Positions 20,741-33,110 of a stretch of 64,000 nt of DNA are shown here, piece after piece; positions within the stretch are counted from its first letter, which is position 1; every line of letters begins with the position of its first letter. This DNA is from Gammaproteobacteria bacterium (GTDB taxonomy: Bacteria; Pseudomonadota; Gammaproteobacteria; Steroidobacterales; GCA-2729495): contig CP129466.1 in NCBI GenBank assembly GCA_030583605.1, positions 2,053,001 to 2,117,000 of the forward strand. The letters are read 5' to 3'. The position numbers were made by a program, and so were the translations under genes. The notes beneath the pieces were generated by a model. The model had not been told where the DNA came from. It worked only from the letters and a program-made list of their open reading frames with translations, and did not search any database.

Positions 20741-22084
20741 CTAGCCCGTACCGGCAGCCACCGCCGATACTGCGCGGGCGATCTCCTCGGCAAGGCTCCT
20801 GATCTCGCGCTCGTCCTGGCCTTCCACCATGACCCGCACAACCGGTTCCGTACCCGACGCGCGCAGCACCACCCGCCCCCTGGCCCCGAGTCGGTCCTCG
20901 ACTTTGGCTACAGCCTCCCGAACGGGCGCAGCCCGATCCAACTCGATGCGTCGCGGTGTCCGTACGTTGATCAGTACCTGCGGCAAACGCGTCATGCCGG
21001 CGGCGAGGTCCGCCAGGGTCCGGTCCGTACGCTTGATGATCGAGAGCACTTGCAGCGCGGTAACCAGGCCGTCGCCGGTAGTCGTCTTATCGAGGCAGAG
21101 AATATGCCCCGAGGTCTCACCGCCCAGTTCGCCGCCGGTGCGCCGTAAAAGCTCCATGACATAACGGTCGCCGACGGCGGCGCGCTGAAAGCTCACGCCC
21201 TGCGCGGACAGGGCAAGCTCCAGGCCGAGATTGCTCATCAGGGTTCCCACCACCGGCCCCCGGAGCACGTTTCGTTCCCGCCGGTCGGTCGCCAGCACAT
21301 ACAGAAGCTGGTCGCCGTCGATGAGATCGCCGTTGTGATCGACCATCACCACACGGTCACCATCCCCGTCGAACCCGATACCGATCGCCGCACCGACGCC
21401 CTTGACCATGACCTGCAGCAGGCCGGGCTGGGTCGAGCCGCAACCATCGTTGATGTTTCGCCCGTTCGGCGAACATCCGATCGGGATGATCTCCGCGCCA
21501 AGTTCGGCCAGGGTCCTGGGACCAACCTTGTAACTGGCACCGTGCGAACAATCGACCACCACTTTTATGCCATCCAGACGCAAATCTGCGGGCACGGTGC
21601 CGAGGCAGAACCTCTGGTACTGCTCCCCGGCCTGCTCCAGGCGCTTGGCCCGGCCGAGCGCCTGGGAATCGCGCGTGATGGCCGACTCGCCCAGATGACT
21701 CTCGATGCGTTCCTCCAGTTCGTCCGACAGCTTGGCCCCGCTGCGGTCGAAAAACTTGATGCCGTTGTCGTAGAACGGATTGTGCGAGGCGCTGATCACC
21801 ACCCCGAGATCCGCCTGCAGGGCTTGTGTCATATAAGCGATGCCGGGAGTCGGTAACGGCCCGAGCAGCAGTACATCCATGCCGGCGGCCACGAACCCGG
21901 CCTCCAGTGCCGACTCGAACATGTAACCGGACACCCGCGTGTCCTTGCCGATTACGACACTGCCGCCGCCGGGCGCCAGCACTCGCGCAGCGGCACTCGC
22001 CAGGCGCAGTGCCAGCTCCGCGGTCATGGGATGATCCCCGACACGACCCCTGATGCCGTCGGTCCCGAAGAACTCTCTAGCCAT
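20741..22084 (-). CDS. glmM: Phosphoglucosamine mutase
   Basis: 447 residues. Converts glucosamine-6-phosphate to glucosamine-1-phosphate for peptidoglycan and LPS precursors. Starts MAREFFGTDGIRGRVG. The phosphoserine loop is VVISASHNPFYDNGIKFF, the metal loop GFDGDGDRVV, the sugar loop GGETSGHI and the phosphate loop RASGTEPVVRVMVEG. Overlaps folP by 8 bases; the folP-glmM pair is conserved. Confidence 0.97.
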   Translation of the reverse strand: MAREFFGTDGIRGRVGDHPMTAELALRLASAAARVLAPGGGSVVIGKDTRVSGYMFESALEAGFVAAGMDVLLLGPLPTPGIAYMTQALQADLGVVISASHNPFYDNGIKFFDRSGAKLSDELEERIESHLGESAITRDSQALGRAKRLEQAGEQYQRFCLGTVPADLRLDGIKVVVDCSHGASYKVGPRTLAELGAEIIPIGCSPNGRNINDGCGSTQPGLLQVMVKGVGAAIGIGFDGDGDRVVMVDHNGDLIDGDQLLYVLATDRRERNVLRGPVVGTLMSNLGLELALSAQGVSFQRAAVGDRYVMELLRRTGGELGGETSGHILCLDKTTTGDGLVTALQVLSIIKRTDRTLADLAAGMTRLPQVLINVRTPRRIELDRAAPVREAVAKVEDRLGARGRVVLRASGTEPVVRVMVEGQDEREIRSLAEEIARAVSAVAAGTG

Positions 22085-22907
22085 TCAAACTCTCCTCCGC
22101 GACGGCGGCGATCATCTTCAGGGCGTCCACCGTGGCGCCCACATCATGGACCCGCACGATGGCCGCACCATTCAGGGCGGCGTACACGGCGAGCGCCACG
22201 CTTCCATGGATGCGCTGACCGACGGCCCTGCCGGTCACTGCACCTATAAGCGCCTTGCGCGACAGGCCAACCAGCACCGGAAATCCAGGCGCCGCGATAT
22301 GTCGCAGGCCACGAAGCAGTGCGAGATTATGCTGCAAGGTCTTGCCGAAGCCGAACCCCGGGTCGAGCACCAGCGCCGCCCGCGCGATGCCGGCCTGCAT
22401 GCAGGCATGCGCCCGGTCGAGCAGAAATTGCCTGACCTCGCTGACGACATCGTCGTAGGCAGGGGCCTGTTGCATCGTGCGCGGTTCGCCCTGCATGTGC
22501 ATCAGGCAGACCGGGACTCCGAGCTCCCTTGCTGCGTCGATGGCGCCCGGACGCCGCAGTGCGTACACGTCGTTGATCATGGTGGCACCCGCGGCGACAG
22601 CGGCGCGCATCACGACCGGTTTACAGGTATCGACGGAGAGCGTTGCCGCGAAGCGCGCTCGCAACGCTTCGATGACCGGCACCACCCGCTCGAGTTCCTG
22701 CGCCTCGGAAACCGCCTCCGCACCCGGCCGCGTCGACTCACCACCAATGTCGATGATGTCTGCGCCGTCGGCCAGCATCGCGGCCGCGGCGTCCACAGCA
22801 GTCTCGGGCGTAGCGAAGCGCCCGCCATCCGAGAATGAGTCAGGGGTCAGGTTGAGTATCCCCATGACCCGAGGTCGTTCGCCCCGGCCCAGCGACTGGC
22901 TAGCCAT
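22077..22907 (-). CDS. folP: Dihydropteroate synthase
   Basis: 276 residues. Condenses p-aminobenzoate with dihydropterin pyrophosphate in folate synthesis; the target of sulfonamides. Motifs: GILNLTPDSFSDGG near the N-terminus, DIGGESTRPGA, MINDVYALR, and VLDPGFGFGKTLQHN. ATG start. Lies 127 bases after ftsH and overlaps glmM. Confidence 0.97.
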   Translation of the reverse strand: MASQSLGRGERPRVMGILNLTPDSFSDGGRFATPETAVDAAAAMLADGADIIDIGGESTRPGAEAVSEAQELERVVPVIEALRARFAATLSVDTCKPVVMRAAVAAGATMINDVYALRRPGAIDAARELGVPVCLMHMQGEPRTMQQAPAYDDVVSEVRQFLLDRAHACMQAGIARAALVLDPGFGFGKTLQHNLALLRGLRHIAAPGFPVLVGLSRKALIGAVTGRAVGQRIHGSVALAVYAALNGAAIVRVHDVGATVDALKMIAAVAEESLNG

Positions 22908-22960
22908 GGTCGTTCAGGAGCGTGGACGTGTACCCATCGTGGCCGCCCATCGGCGCATCG

Positions 22961-23004
22961 GGTCTGCCGGCAGACCGGGCGCAGCCGCAGGCCGGCGGCT
23001 GCGC
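22961..23004. repeat. Adjacent GC-rich palindromes between ftsH and folP
   Basis: The 127-base ftsH-folP gap contains a perfect 16-bp palindrome (GGTCTGCCGGCAGACC, 22961-22976). It is directly followed by a 10-bp stem (GCGCAGCCGC / GCGGCTGCGC) with a 6-base loop (22979-23004). No T tract follows on either strand. They could be REP-like hairpins, mRNA-stabilising structures, or a Rho-type boundary. Confidence 0.6.
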
Positions 23005-23034
23005 TTCACGAGACACCGTCTGGCAGAACCAGCC

Positions 23035-24951
<1,917 letters not shown>

Positions 24952-25007
24952 GGAGGAACCTCTTGTCGCCTCAGCGACTTACACGGTGCTCAGTCGATTA
25001 GACGCTA

Positions 25008-25628
25008 CTATAAACGATAGTTTCCTGCCACGAGATAGATCTCGCGGCTCTCAGAACGTGACGCAGCCGGCTTTCGCCGCCGAACTGACGCGAACTGCAC
25101 GCGAACCTCCTGCAGCAATTCCTCGACACCCTCCCCTTGGAACAGCTTGATCAGCATCGTTCCACCGGGCTTTAGCAGCCGCTGCGCCGCCTGCAGGACC
25201 GCCTCGGCGAGCCGGATCGAACGGGGTTGGTCCACACTGCTGTTACCGCTGATATTGGGTGCCATGTCACAAAGGACAAGGTCCGCCTTCCCGGCCCCAA
25301 GTGCGTCGATGATCTGTTCCAGAACCTTTTCGTCGGTGAAATCACCGCGGATTCTGTGAACCCCGTCGATGGCCTCAATCGGCAGCAGGTCCACGGCCAC
25401 GACCCGCCCGCCACGTCCCACTTTCCCGGCGGCGTACTGACTCCAGCCACCGGGGGCTGCCCCGAGATCCAGCACCGTCGCGCCACGCTGCAGCAAATGC
25501 TCGCGTTCATCGATCTGGGCCAGCTTGAATACGGCCCGCGACCGCCAGCCGCCGGCGTGCGCCTGCCGCACGAACGGGTCGCGAGCCTGGCGCTGTTTCC
25601 ACCGGCCACTCGACGACTTACGGCTCAC
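25008..25628 (-). CDS. rlmE: 23S rRNA (uridine-2'-O)-methyltransferase RlmE
   Basis: 206 residues from GTG 25628 (VSRKSSSGRW), close to the 209 residues of E. coli RrmJ/FtsJ. Methylates U2552 of the 23S rRNA A-loop. The SAM site is DLGAAPGGWSQYA; catalytic residues lie in RSRAVFKL (Lys), LCDMAPNISG (Asp) and LIKLFQGEG (Lys). An alternative ATG at 25670 would give 220 residues and overlap the divergent yhbY start codon. Pairs with ftsH downstream. Confidence 0.95.
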   Translation of the reverse strand: MSRKSSSGRWKQRQARDPFVRQAHAGGWRSRAVFKLAQIDEREHLLQRGATVLDLGAAPGGWSQYAAGKVGRGGRVVAVDLLPIEAIDGVHRIRGDFTDEKVLEQIIDALGAGKADLVLCDMAPNISGNSSVDQPRSIRLAEAVLQAAQRLLKPGGTMLIKLFQGEGVEELLQEVRVQFASVRRRKPAASRSESREIYLVAGNYRL

Positions 25629-25668
25629 GCTGGCACACCCTGAGCCACCAGCGGCACGCTGTGACTTC

Positions 25669-25983
25669 ATGAAACTGACTGGACTGCAAAAGCGCCATCT
25701 ACGGGGTCTTGCGCACGCACTGAAACCCTGCGTCACCGTCGGCGCCGCGGGCGTGACCCCGGCAGTGCTGCAGGAGCTGGCCATCGCGCTGGCGCATCAC
25801 GAACTGCTGAAGGTACGGCTGCGGGTCGGCGACCGCGAGACCCGCGATGCGGCCGTAGCCGCCCTGGCACGTGAAAGCGGGGCGCTGGTCCTCGGGCGCA
25901 CGGGCCATGTGGCCATCATGTATCGCCGCAACGAAGAGCAACCGCGAATCGCGCTGCCTGCGGACGGGAATGACCCGGCCTAG
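25669..25983 (+). CDS. yhbY: Ribosome assembly RNA-binding protein YhbY
   Basis: 104 residues; a single CRM-domain protein that associates with pre-50S particles. Signature: [20 protein letters not shown], then [28 protein letters not shown] and the [11 protein letters not shown] end. It is divergent from rlmE and convergent with greA: its stop codon interlocks with that of greA in CTAG. Confidence 0.94.
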   Translation: MKLTGLQKRHLRGLAHALKPCVTVGAAGVTPAVLQELAIALAHHELLKVRLRVGDRETRDAAVAALARESGALVLGRTGHVAIMYRRNEEQPRIALPADGNDPA

Positions 25984-26456
25984 ACGAATTGCACCTTGAC
26001 GATCTCAAAGCTCTTTTCGCCGCCGGGGGCGGCAACCACGGCCACGTCGCCCTCGCTGTGGCCGATGATCGCGCGGGCAATCGGTGAGGCGATGGATATC
26101 TTGCCCGCGCCGATATCAGCCTCATCCTCGCCGACGATCTGGTAACTGACGCTGCGCCCGTCGGACTCGTCGATCAGCTGCACCGTGGCACCGAACACCA
26201 CACGCCCGGTGTTGTTCAATTGCGTCACGTCGACGATCTGCGCATTCGCGAGCCGGGACTCGATCTCCTGAATTCGTCCCTCGACAAAGCCCTGCTCTTC
26301 CTTGGCCGCGTGGTACTCCGCGTTCTCCTTGAGGTCTCCGTGCCCCCTGGCTTCTGCGATCGCCTGGATGACGCGCGGCCTGGCCTCGCTCTTCAGCCGG
26401 CGCAATTCCTCACGCAGCATCTCCGCACCGCGTGCCGTGATGGGCGTTCTCGTCAC
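25980..26456 (-). CDS. greA: Transcription elongation factor GreA
   Basis: 158 residues. Stimulates transcript cleavage by backtracked RNA polymerase. The N-terminal coiled coil ([46 protein letters not shown]) carries the tip acidic residues. The C-terminal FKBP-like domain includes [13 protein letters not shown] and [15 protein letters not shown]. The start is GTG at 26456, overlapping the carB stop as GTGA. The carB-greA order is common in Gammaproteobacteria. Confidence 0.97.
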   Translation of the reverse strand: MTRTPITARGAEMLREELRRLKSEARPRVIQAIAEARGHGDLKENAEYHAAKEEQGFVEGRIQEIESRLANAQIVDVTQLNNTGRVVFGATVQLIDESDGRSVSYQIVGEDEADIGAGKISIASPIARAIIGHSEGDVAVVAAPGGEKSFEIVKVQFV

Positions 26457-29400
26457 TGCTGCAACTCCCTGTGCAGATCCTGTAGGCGGTTCACGTCGCC
26501 GTTGTCGATGTGGTCCAGTGCCATGGTCGTAGCAATGGCGCCGGCGAGCGTCGTGTAGTACGTGACCTTGTTGCGAACCGCCGCCGATCGGATCGGGTGC
26601 GACTCGCGGATGGCCTGCTTGCCCTCGGTGGTATTCACGATAAGCGACAACTCCGCATTCTTGATCATGTCGACGATATGGGGCCGGCCCTCGCGAACCT
26701 TGTTCACCTGCCGACAGGCGACGCCCTCCCGGGCGAGCGCCATGGCGGTGCCGGTCGTGGCCACGACGTCGAAGCCTCGTTCGATGAGAATCCTGCCCAG
26801 GGCCACGGCGCTCGGCTTGTCCCGATCACGGACGGAAAGCAGGGCGACTCCGCGACGTGGCAGCACAACGCCGGATGCCAGCTGAGCCTTCGCGTACGCC
26901 TCGGCGAACGAACGACCGGTGCCCATTACCTCACCGGTGGACTTCATCTCCGGGCCGAGGATCGGGTCCGCCTCGGGGAACTTGATGAACGGAAACACGG
27001 ATTCCTTCACCGAGTAGTACGGCGGAACGCGTGGTGCGGTTGCCCCGAGTTCGGCCAGGCTCGCGCCGACCATTACCCTGGCCGCGATCTTGGCGAGCGG
27101 CAGTCCGATCGCTTTCGAGACGAAGGGCACGGTTCGCGATGCCCGGGGATTGACCTCCAGCACGTAAATCACGCCGTTCTGGATCGCGAACTGCGTGTTC
27201 ATCAACCCGACCACGTTGAGCGCCTGCGCCATCGCGCCCACCTGCCGGGCGACTTCCTCCTGGACCTCGCGGCTCAGGGTGACCGGCGGCAGCGAACAGG
27301 CGGAGTCGCCCGAGTGGATTCCCGCCTGCTCGATATGCTCCATGATCCCGCCGATGAACACGTCATGGCCGTCGCAGATGCAGTCGACGTCCACCTCGAC
27401 GGCGAGGTCGAGGAAACGGTCCAGCAGGACCGGGCTGTCGTTCGAGACCGCGACCGCTTTGCGCATGTACGCGCGCAGATCGTCCTCGCCGTGGACAATT
27501 TCCATGGCGCGGCCACCGAGCACATAAGACGGCCGGACTACCAGCGGAAAACCGACTTCCTGGGCGAGACGCACCGCCTCGTCCTCGCTGGTTGCGGTGC
27601 AATTCGGCGGCTGCTTGAGATTCAGCTTCTTCAGCAACTGCTGGAAACGCTGCCGGTCCTCGGCGACATCGATCGAATCGGGCGAGGTGCCGATGATCGG
27701 GGCGCCGGCAGCTTCCAGCGCCCGTGCCAGCTTCAGCGGCGTCTGCCCGCCGTACTGGACGATCACGCCCGCGGGCCGCTCCTTGTCCACAATCTCCATG
27801 ACGTCCTCGAACGTCAGGGGCTCGAAATACAGCCGGTCGGAGGTGTCGAAATCGGTCGAAACGGTCTCCGGATTGCAGTTGACCATGATCGTTTCGAAAC
27901 CCGCGTCCTTGAGCGCGAGTGACGCGTGAACGCAGCAGTAGTCGAACTCGATCCCCTGCCCGATCCGGTTCGGCCCGCCACCGAGGATCATGATCTTGCG
28001 CCGATCGGTCGGTTCCGCCTCGCACTCCTCCTCGTAGGTCGAATACAGGTACGCCGTGGACGTCGCAAACTCGGCGGCGCAGGTATCGACCCGCTTGTAG
28101 ACCGGCCGGATGCCCGCCTTGTGGCGATTCTGCCGTACGACGCTTTCCTTGACCCCGATGAGCCGGCCAAGCCTGCTATCGGAAAACCCCTTGCGCTTGA
28201 GCAGGCGCAACCGCTCGGCCTTCAGCGCGGTCGCAGGCTCCCGCCGCACCTGCGTCTCTTCGTGCACGAGATCCTCGATCTGGGCGAGAAACCACGGGTC
28301 GATGCGGCTCAGGTCCGCCACTTCCTGCAGGGTCAGCCCATGGCGGAATGCATCGGCAACGAACAGGACACGCTCACCCCCGGGCATGCGCAGGTCGTGA
28401 CGCAGGCGGTCCATGTCCTCGGCCGCCAGTTCACCGGGCAAACGCTCGACCAGCCCGTCGATGCCGGTTTCCAGGCCCCGTAACGCCTTCTGCAGCGACT
28501 CCTGGAAAGTCCGGCCGATTGCCATTACCTCGCCGACCGACTTCATCTGCGTCGTCAGCCGCGGATCGGCGCCGGGAAACTTCTCGAACGTGAAGCGCGG
28601 AATCTTCGTCACCACGTAGTCGATGGTCGGTTCGAACGAAGCCGGCGTCATGCCGGCCGTGATCTCGTTGCGCAACTCGTCGAGCGTGTACCCGATGGCC
28701 AGTTTCGCCGCCACCTTGGCAATGGGAAACCCGGTGGCCTTGGAGGCGAGGGCCGAGGAACGCGACACGCGCGGATTCATCTCGATGATCAGCACGCGGC
28801 CGTCGTCCGGGCTGACCGCAAACTGGACGTTGGAGCCGCCGGTATCCACCCCGATGCGGCGCAGAACCGCGATCGACGCGTCGCGCAGGCGCTGATACTC
28901 CTTGTCGGTCAGCGTCTGGGCCGGAGCCACGGTGATCGAGTCACCGGTATGCACCCCCATCGGGTCGAAGTTCTCGATCGAGCAGATGATGATGCAGTTG
29001 TCATTGCGATCACGCACCACCTCCATCTCGAATTCTTTCCAGCCAAGGACGGACTCCTCCAGCAGGACCTCGCTGGTCGGTGACGCCTCGAGCCCCCGGC
29101 TGACGATCTCCTCGAACTCGTCACGGTTGTAGGCGATGCCGCCGCCACTTCCGCCAAGCGTGAACGACGGTCGGATCACGATCGGAAACCCGATGTCCGG
29201 CTGGATCTTCAAGGCGGCTTCCAGCGAGTGCGCAACGCTGGCTCGCGGGCTCTCGAGGCCGATTTCCTGCATCGCGTTGCGGAACAGCTCCCGGTCTTCG
29301 GCGGTATCTATGGCCTGCTGTGAGGCGCCGATCATTTCGACGTCGAACTTCGCCAGCACACCTTCACGGGCGAGGTCCAGGGCGCAGTTCAGCGCCGTCT

Positions 29401-29677
29401 GTCCGCCCATCGTCGGCAGCAGCGCGTCCGGCTTCTCGCGTTCGATGATCCGCGCGACCGTCCTCCAGGTGATCGGCTCGATGTAGATCGCATCTGCCGA
29501 ACCGGGATCGGTCATGATCGTCGCCGGGTTCGAGTTCACCAGAATGACCCGGTAGCCCTCCTCCTTCAGTGCCTTGCAGGCCTGGGTGCCGGAGTAGTCG
29601 AACTCGCAAGCCTGACCGATGATGATCGGGCCGGCACCGATGATCAGAACACTTTCGATATCCGTGCGCTTGGGCAT
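26453..29677 (-). CDS. carB: Carbamoyl-phosphate synthase large subunit
   Basis: 1074 residues, full length. Makes carbamoyl phosphate from bicarbonate, ammonia and two ATP for arginine and pyrimidine synthesis. Two homologous ATP-grasp halves begin near [28 protein letters not shown] and [27 protein letters not shown]. An oligomerisation domain lies between them, and a C-terminal MGS-like allosteric domain ([33 protein letters not shown]) follows. Twelve bases after carA. Confidence 0.98.
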   Translation of the reverse strand: MPKRTDIESVLIIGAGPIIIGQACEFDYSGTQACKALKEEGYRVILVNSNPATIMTDPGSADAIYIEPITWRTVARIIEREKPDALLPTMGGQTALNCALDLAREGVLAKFDVEMIGASQQAIDTAEDRELFRNAMQEIGLESPRASVAHSLEAALKIQPDIGFPIVIRPSFTLGGSGGGIAYNRDEFEEIVSRGLEASPTSEVLLEESVLGWKEFEMEVVRDRNDNCIIICSIENFDPMGVHTGDSITVAPAQTLTDKEYQRLRDASIAVLRRIGVDTGGSNVQFAVSPDDGRVLIIEMNPRVSRSSALASKATGFPIAKVAAKLAIGYTLDELRNEITAGMTPASFEPTIDYVVTKIPRFTFEKFPGADPRLTTQMKSVGEVMAIGRTFQESLQKALRGLETGIDGLVERLPGELAAEDMDRLRHDLRMPGGERVLFVADAFRHGLTLQEVADLSRIDPWFLAQIEDLVHEETQVRREPATALKAERLRLLKRKGFSDSRLGRLIGVKESVVRQNRHKAGIRPVYKRVDTCAAEFATSTAYLYSTYEEECEAEPTDRRKIMILGGGPNRIGQGIEFDYCCVHASLALKDAGFETIMVNCNPETVSTDFDTSDRLYFEPLTFEDVMEIVDKERPAGVIVQYGGQTPLKLARALEAAGAPIIGTSPDSIDVAEDRQRFQQLLKKLNLKQPPNCTATSEDEAVRLAQEVGFPLVVRPSYVLGGRAMEIVHGEDDLRAYMRKAVAVSNDSPVLLDRFLDLAVEVDVDCICDGHDVFIGGIMEHIEQAGIHSGDSACSLPPVTLSREVQEEVARQVGAMAQALNVVGLMNTQFAIQNGVIYVLEVNPRASRTVPFVSKAIGLPLAKIAARVMVGASLAELGATAPRVPPYYSVKESVFPFIKFPEADPILGPEMKSTGEVMGTGRSFAEAYAKAQLASGVVLPRRGVALLSVRDRDKPSAVALGRILIERGFDVVATTGTAMALAREGVACRQVNKVREGRPHIVDMIKNAELSLIVNTTEGKQAIRESHPIRSAAVRNKVTYYTTLAGAIATTMALDHIDNGDVNRLQDLHRELQQ

Positions 29678-29689
29678 GCGGCCGACCTG

Positions 29690-30868
29690 CTAGGACCCGG
29701 AAACCGCTGGGCGCTGGTCGCGCGTACCCAGGGCCGCGCGCTCGGCGTGCTCGCGCATGAGTTGCACGAAGCGGACGAACAGGGGCGCCACGTCGTGCGG
29801 CCCGGCGCTGGCCTCAGGATGCCCCTGGAAACTGAAGGCAGGACAATCGGTTCTGGCCATTCCCTGAAGTGTGTTGTCAAACAGGCTGCGGTGGGTCGGG
29901 CGCAACACCGGGGGCAATGTGGCCTCGTCCACCGCAAAGCCGTGATTCTGGCTGGTGATCAGGACCTTGCCGGTGCCGATATCGAGCACCGGATGGTTGG
30001 CTCCATGATGGCCGAACTTCATCTTCATCGTGCGCGCTCCGCTTGCCAGCCCCAGTATCTGATGGCCCAGGCAAATGCCGAACAGCGGTATCCCGATGGC
30101 GAGGAAGCGGCGGGTGGCCTCGATCGCGTAGGAGCAGGGCTCGGGATCACCGGGACCATTGGACAGAAACACGCCATCCGGTTCGAGCGCCAGCGCATCC
30201 TCTGCGCTGGTCTGCGCCGGCACGACGATCACGCGACAGCCGTGCTCGACCAGCAGTCGCAGAATGTTCCTCTTGATGCCGAAGTCATAGGCCACCACCT
30301 GGAACGGTGCTGCGCGCTTGCCGGGCACCGACTCGGACGCGGGCCAGTTGCGGCCGAGATTCCACTGGTAGGGTTCCTTCGTCGTGACGACCCGCGCGAG
30401 ATCCATTCCCGCGAGCCCGGGAAAGCGTCGGGCATGATCCACTGCCGTCTTGGTATCCGCCTGCCCGGTGAGGATGCAACCGGACATGGTACCCGCGTCA
30501 CGCAGGCGGCGTGTCAGCCGGCGGGTATCGATTTCCGCGATGGCGACCACATTGGCCCGCCGCAGGAATTCCCCCAGGGAGATTTCTGCGCGGAAACTGC
30601 TGTGCAGCGCAGGCAGATCGCGGATCACGAGACCGGCGGCGAAGACCCGGTCGCTCTCGTGGTCATCGGTATTCGTTCCCGTATTGCCGATATGGGGATA
30701 GGTCAGCGTGACAATCTGCCGGCAATACGACGGGTCCGTGAGGATCTCCTGGTACCCCGTCATCGAGGTGTTGAACACGACCTCGCCGATGGTGCGCCCA
30801 GGCGCCCCCACGGACACTCCGTGGAACACGCTTCCATCCTGCAGCGCCAGCACGGCCGGCTCGTTCAA
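29690..30868 (-). CDS. carA: Carbamoyl-phosphate synthase small subunit
   Basis: 392 residues from TTG 30868 ([13 protein letters not shown]), chosen because GAGGAA lies 6 bases upstream and it aligns with known CarA N-termini. A GTG nine codons earlier (30895) has no ribosome-binding site. Glutaminase subunit feeding ammonia to CarB. The class I amidotransferase site shows [15 protein letters not shown] (catalytic Cys) and a HPEAS triad region near the C-terminus. Its 148-base leader after dapB may contain regulation, but I see no clear element. Confidence 0.95.
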   Translation of the reverse strand: MNEPAVLALQDGSVFHGVSVGAPGRTIGEVVFNTSMTGYQEILTDPSYCRQIVTLTYPHIGNTGTNTDDHESDRVFAAGLVIRDLPALHSSFRAEISLGEFLRRANVVAIAEIDTRRLTRRLRDAGTMSGCILTGQADTKTAVDHARRFPGLAGMDLARVVTTKEPYQWNLGRNWPASESVPGKRAAPFQVVAYDFGIKRNILRLLVEHGCRVIVVPAQTSAEDALALEPDGVFLSNGPGDPEPCSYAIEATRRFLAIGIPLFGICLGHQILGLASGARTMKMKFGHHGANHPVLDIGTGKVLITSQNHGFAVDEATLPPVLRPTHRSLFDNTLQGMARTDCPAFSFQGHPEASAGPHDVAPLFVRFVQLMREHAERAALGTRDQRPAVSGS

Positions 30869-31016
30869 CGCGGCTTCCTCGCTATTTTTCTGCACATGAC
30901 CACGAGCGCAGGCGGTGCCCTTCGTGGGCTCCTCCCGCCACGCTTCAAGAATCTGCCCGGAACCCGCGGCAGTTTAAACGACGGGCCGGACGGACACCAA
31001 CCACGCGCGACGTTCG

Positions 31017-31829
31017 CTAGCGAGTGTGCGGCTGCAGGCCGAGCACGTCGCCCATTCCATAGAGCCCCGCGGGCCGCCCGACCACCCAGCGCGCCGCGCG
31101 CAGGGCGCCGCGGGCGAAGGTGGTCCGGTCCAGTGCACGGTGCTGCAAGGCGATGATCTCTTCGTCCAGCGCAAACATGACTTCGTGGTCGCCCACGACG
31201 TTGCCGGCGCGTAATGACGAAAACCCGATGGAGCCCTGGCGGCGCGCGCCCCTGGTCGCAAATCGGTCCAATACCGCGACGTCGTCGAGGCGCGCCCCGA
31301 GTTCGGTGGCGATCGCCTCGCCGAGCTGCAACGCGGTTCCGGACGGAGCATCGACCTTGTTGCGGTGATGCGTCTCGCTGATCTCGATATCCGCTTCGGC
31401 GCCCATCAGGCGGGCCGCGAGCCGCGCGAGTTCGGTGAACACCAGCACACCGACACTCATGTTCCGGCCGTAGACGACCGGCAGCTCGACCGCAAGCCGA
31501 TCGAGCTGTGCAAGCTGAGCGTCGCTCAGCCCGGTCGTGCCGAGCACGAGTGCGCAACGCTGCGCGGCGCAGGCCGTCATGTGCACGTCCGCAGCCGCAG
31601 CGGCCGAGAAGTCGATCGCCACCTCGCAGTTGGCGACTGCCAGCTCGGGCGAATCGCCAATCGCAACGTCAAGCCGGCGCGCACCGGCCGCCGTCCCCGC
31701 ATCCTGGCCCACCAGGGCATGCCCCTGCTCGACGGCCGCCCCGGTCAATACACAATCCGAGCTCGCGGCAATCAACCGGATCACCGCCGAACCCATGCGC
31801 CCCGTCGCGCCGAACACTGCCACTCGCAC
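31017..31829 (-). CDS. dapB: 4-hydroxy-tetrahydrodipicolinate reductase
   Basis: 270 residues from GTG 31829 (VRVAVFGATGRMG), preceded by GGAGGA; the frame is open further upstream but that part overlaps dnaJ. Second committed step of lysine/diaminopimelate synthesis. The dinucleotide site is VFGATGRMGSAVI; the catalytic motif is ETHHRNKVDAPSGTAL. Lies between dnaJ and carA. Confidence 0.96.
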   Translation of the reverse strand: MRVAVFGATGRMGSAVIRLIAASSDCVLTGAAVEQGHALVGQDAGTAAGARRLDVAIGDSPELAVANCEVAIDFSAAAAADVHMTACAAQRCALVLGTTGLSDAQLAQLDRLAVELPVVYGRNMSVGVLVFTELARLAARLMGAEADIEISETHHRNKVDAPSGTALQLGEAIATELGARLDDVAVLDRFATRGARRQGSIGFSSLRAGNVVGDHEVMFALDEEIIALQHRALDRTTFARGALRAARWVVGRPAGLYGMGDVLGLQPHTR

Positions 31830-31870
31830 CCGGTAATCCTCCACGCGCTTCGATGCGCGCCGGCATTGTC

Positions 31871-33007
31871 TCAGGATCCTAGTTTCTCGAAAAACCTCTT
31901 GACGCCTTCCTTCCACGAGCGGCTGCGTGGCCGGTGGCGGTCCCCACCAGCCGCAAGGGCATCCCCGAAGCTGGTCAGCAGCTTCTTTTGCTCGCCGGTC
32001 AGGTTGACCGGAACCTCGACGTCGATGCGGCAATACATGTCACCGACCGAATTACTGCGCACCGGCTTCACACCCTTGCCGCGCAGGCGCAGCACCTTTC
32101 CGGGCTGGGTCTCGGCCGGGATCTTCAGGGTCACCTCGCCATCCAGCGTCGGCACCTCGACCGCGCCGCCCATGACCGCCGTGATGAAGCTGACCGGAAC
32201 CACGCAGGACAGGTCCGCGCCCTGCCGCTCGAAGATCGGGTGCGGACGCACTCTCAATTCGACGTAGAGATCGCCCGGCGGGCCGCCGTTCTGGCCGGCC
32301 TCGCCCTCGCCGGACAACCGAATACGGTCCCCCTCATCGACGCCCGCAGGCACCTTGACGGCCAGCGTCTTGGTCTGTTGCCGGCGACCGCGGCCCTGGC
32401 AGCTGCTGCAGGGATGTTCGATCACCCGCCCGGTGCCGTGGCAGGCCGGGCAGCTCTGCTGTATGGAGAAGAACCCCTGGCTGATCCTGACCTGCCCGGC
32501 TCCTTCACAACGCCGGCACGATACCGGGCTCGTGCCGGGGCGCGCGCCGCTGCCCTGGCAGGTCTCGCAGGCAATCAGCGTGGGCACCGTGATATTGATG
32601 GACGCGCCGAATACCGCCTGCTCCAGGTCGAGCGCCAGTTCATACCGAAGATCGGCACCGCGAAAAACACCGGAACGGCCGCCGCGACGCCCGCCACCGA
32701 AGATATCGCCGAAGACATCACCGAAAATGTCGCTGAACGCATCTGCGGAGCCGCCACCGGGCCGGCCTGCGGATGCCGAGGCGTCGAGCCCGGCGTGACC
32801 GAACTGGTCGTAGGTGGCCCGCTTGTGATCGTCGGTGAGGATCTCGTAGGCCTCCTTGGCTTCCTTGAAGCGGGCCTCGGCATCCTTGTCGTTCGGGTTG
32901 CGGTCCGGATGAAACTTCATCGCCAGGCGGCGATACGCCTTTTTCAGGTCGTCTGCGGCGGCGTTACGCGCAACGCCCAGCACTTCGTAATAATCGCGCT
33001 TGCTCAT
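31871..33007 (-). CDS. dnaJ: Chaperone protein DnaJ
   Basis: 378 residues from ATG 33007 ([12 protein letters not shown]). Hsp40 co-chaperone of DnaK. J domain with HPD (MKFHPDRN, about 32-35), Gly/Phe-rich linker (about 75-115), and a zinc-binding domain with four CxxCxGxG repeats ([32 protein letters not shown]). The C-terminal substrate-binding domains follow. A weak hairpin with a short T run separates it from dnaK. Confidence 0.98.
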   Translation of the reverse strand: MSKRDYYEVLGVARNAAADDLKKAYRRLAMKFHPDRNPNDKDAEARFKEAKEAYEILTDDHKRATYDQFGHAGLDASASAGRPGGGSADAFSDIFGDVFGDIFGGGRRGGRSGVFRGADLRYELALDLEQAVFGASINITVPTLIACETCQGSGARPGTSPVSCRRCEGAGQVRISQGFFSIQQSCPACHGTGRVIEHPCSSCQGRGRRQQTKTLAVKVPAGVDEGDRIRLSGEGEAGQNGGPPGDLYVELRVRPHPIFERQGADLSCVVPVSFITAVMGGAVEVPTLDGEVTLKIPAETQPGKVLRLRGKGVKPVRSNSVGDMYCRIDVEVPVNLTGEQKKLLTSFGDALAAGGDRHRPRSRSWKEGVKRFFEKLGS

Positions 33008-33020
33008 CAGCCGTCCCGCA

Positions 33021-33043
33021 ATAAAAGCGGGGGCGCCACCCCC
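33021..33043 (-). terminator. Weak terminator-like hairpin between dnaK and dnaJ
   Basis: On the minus strand GGGGG-TGGCG-CCCCC is followed by GCTTTTATT. The 5-bp G-C stem and short T run suggest partial termination, which would lower dnaJ relative to dnaK. Inference only. Confidence 0.35.
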
Positions 33044-33110
33044 GGGAGAGCGGCACCCGCCTGTCGCACCGGGCGCCGCCCTCGCGGCAGCGCCCTTCAA
33101 CCGTCACGGC

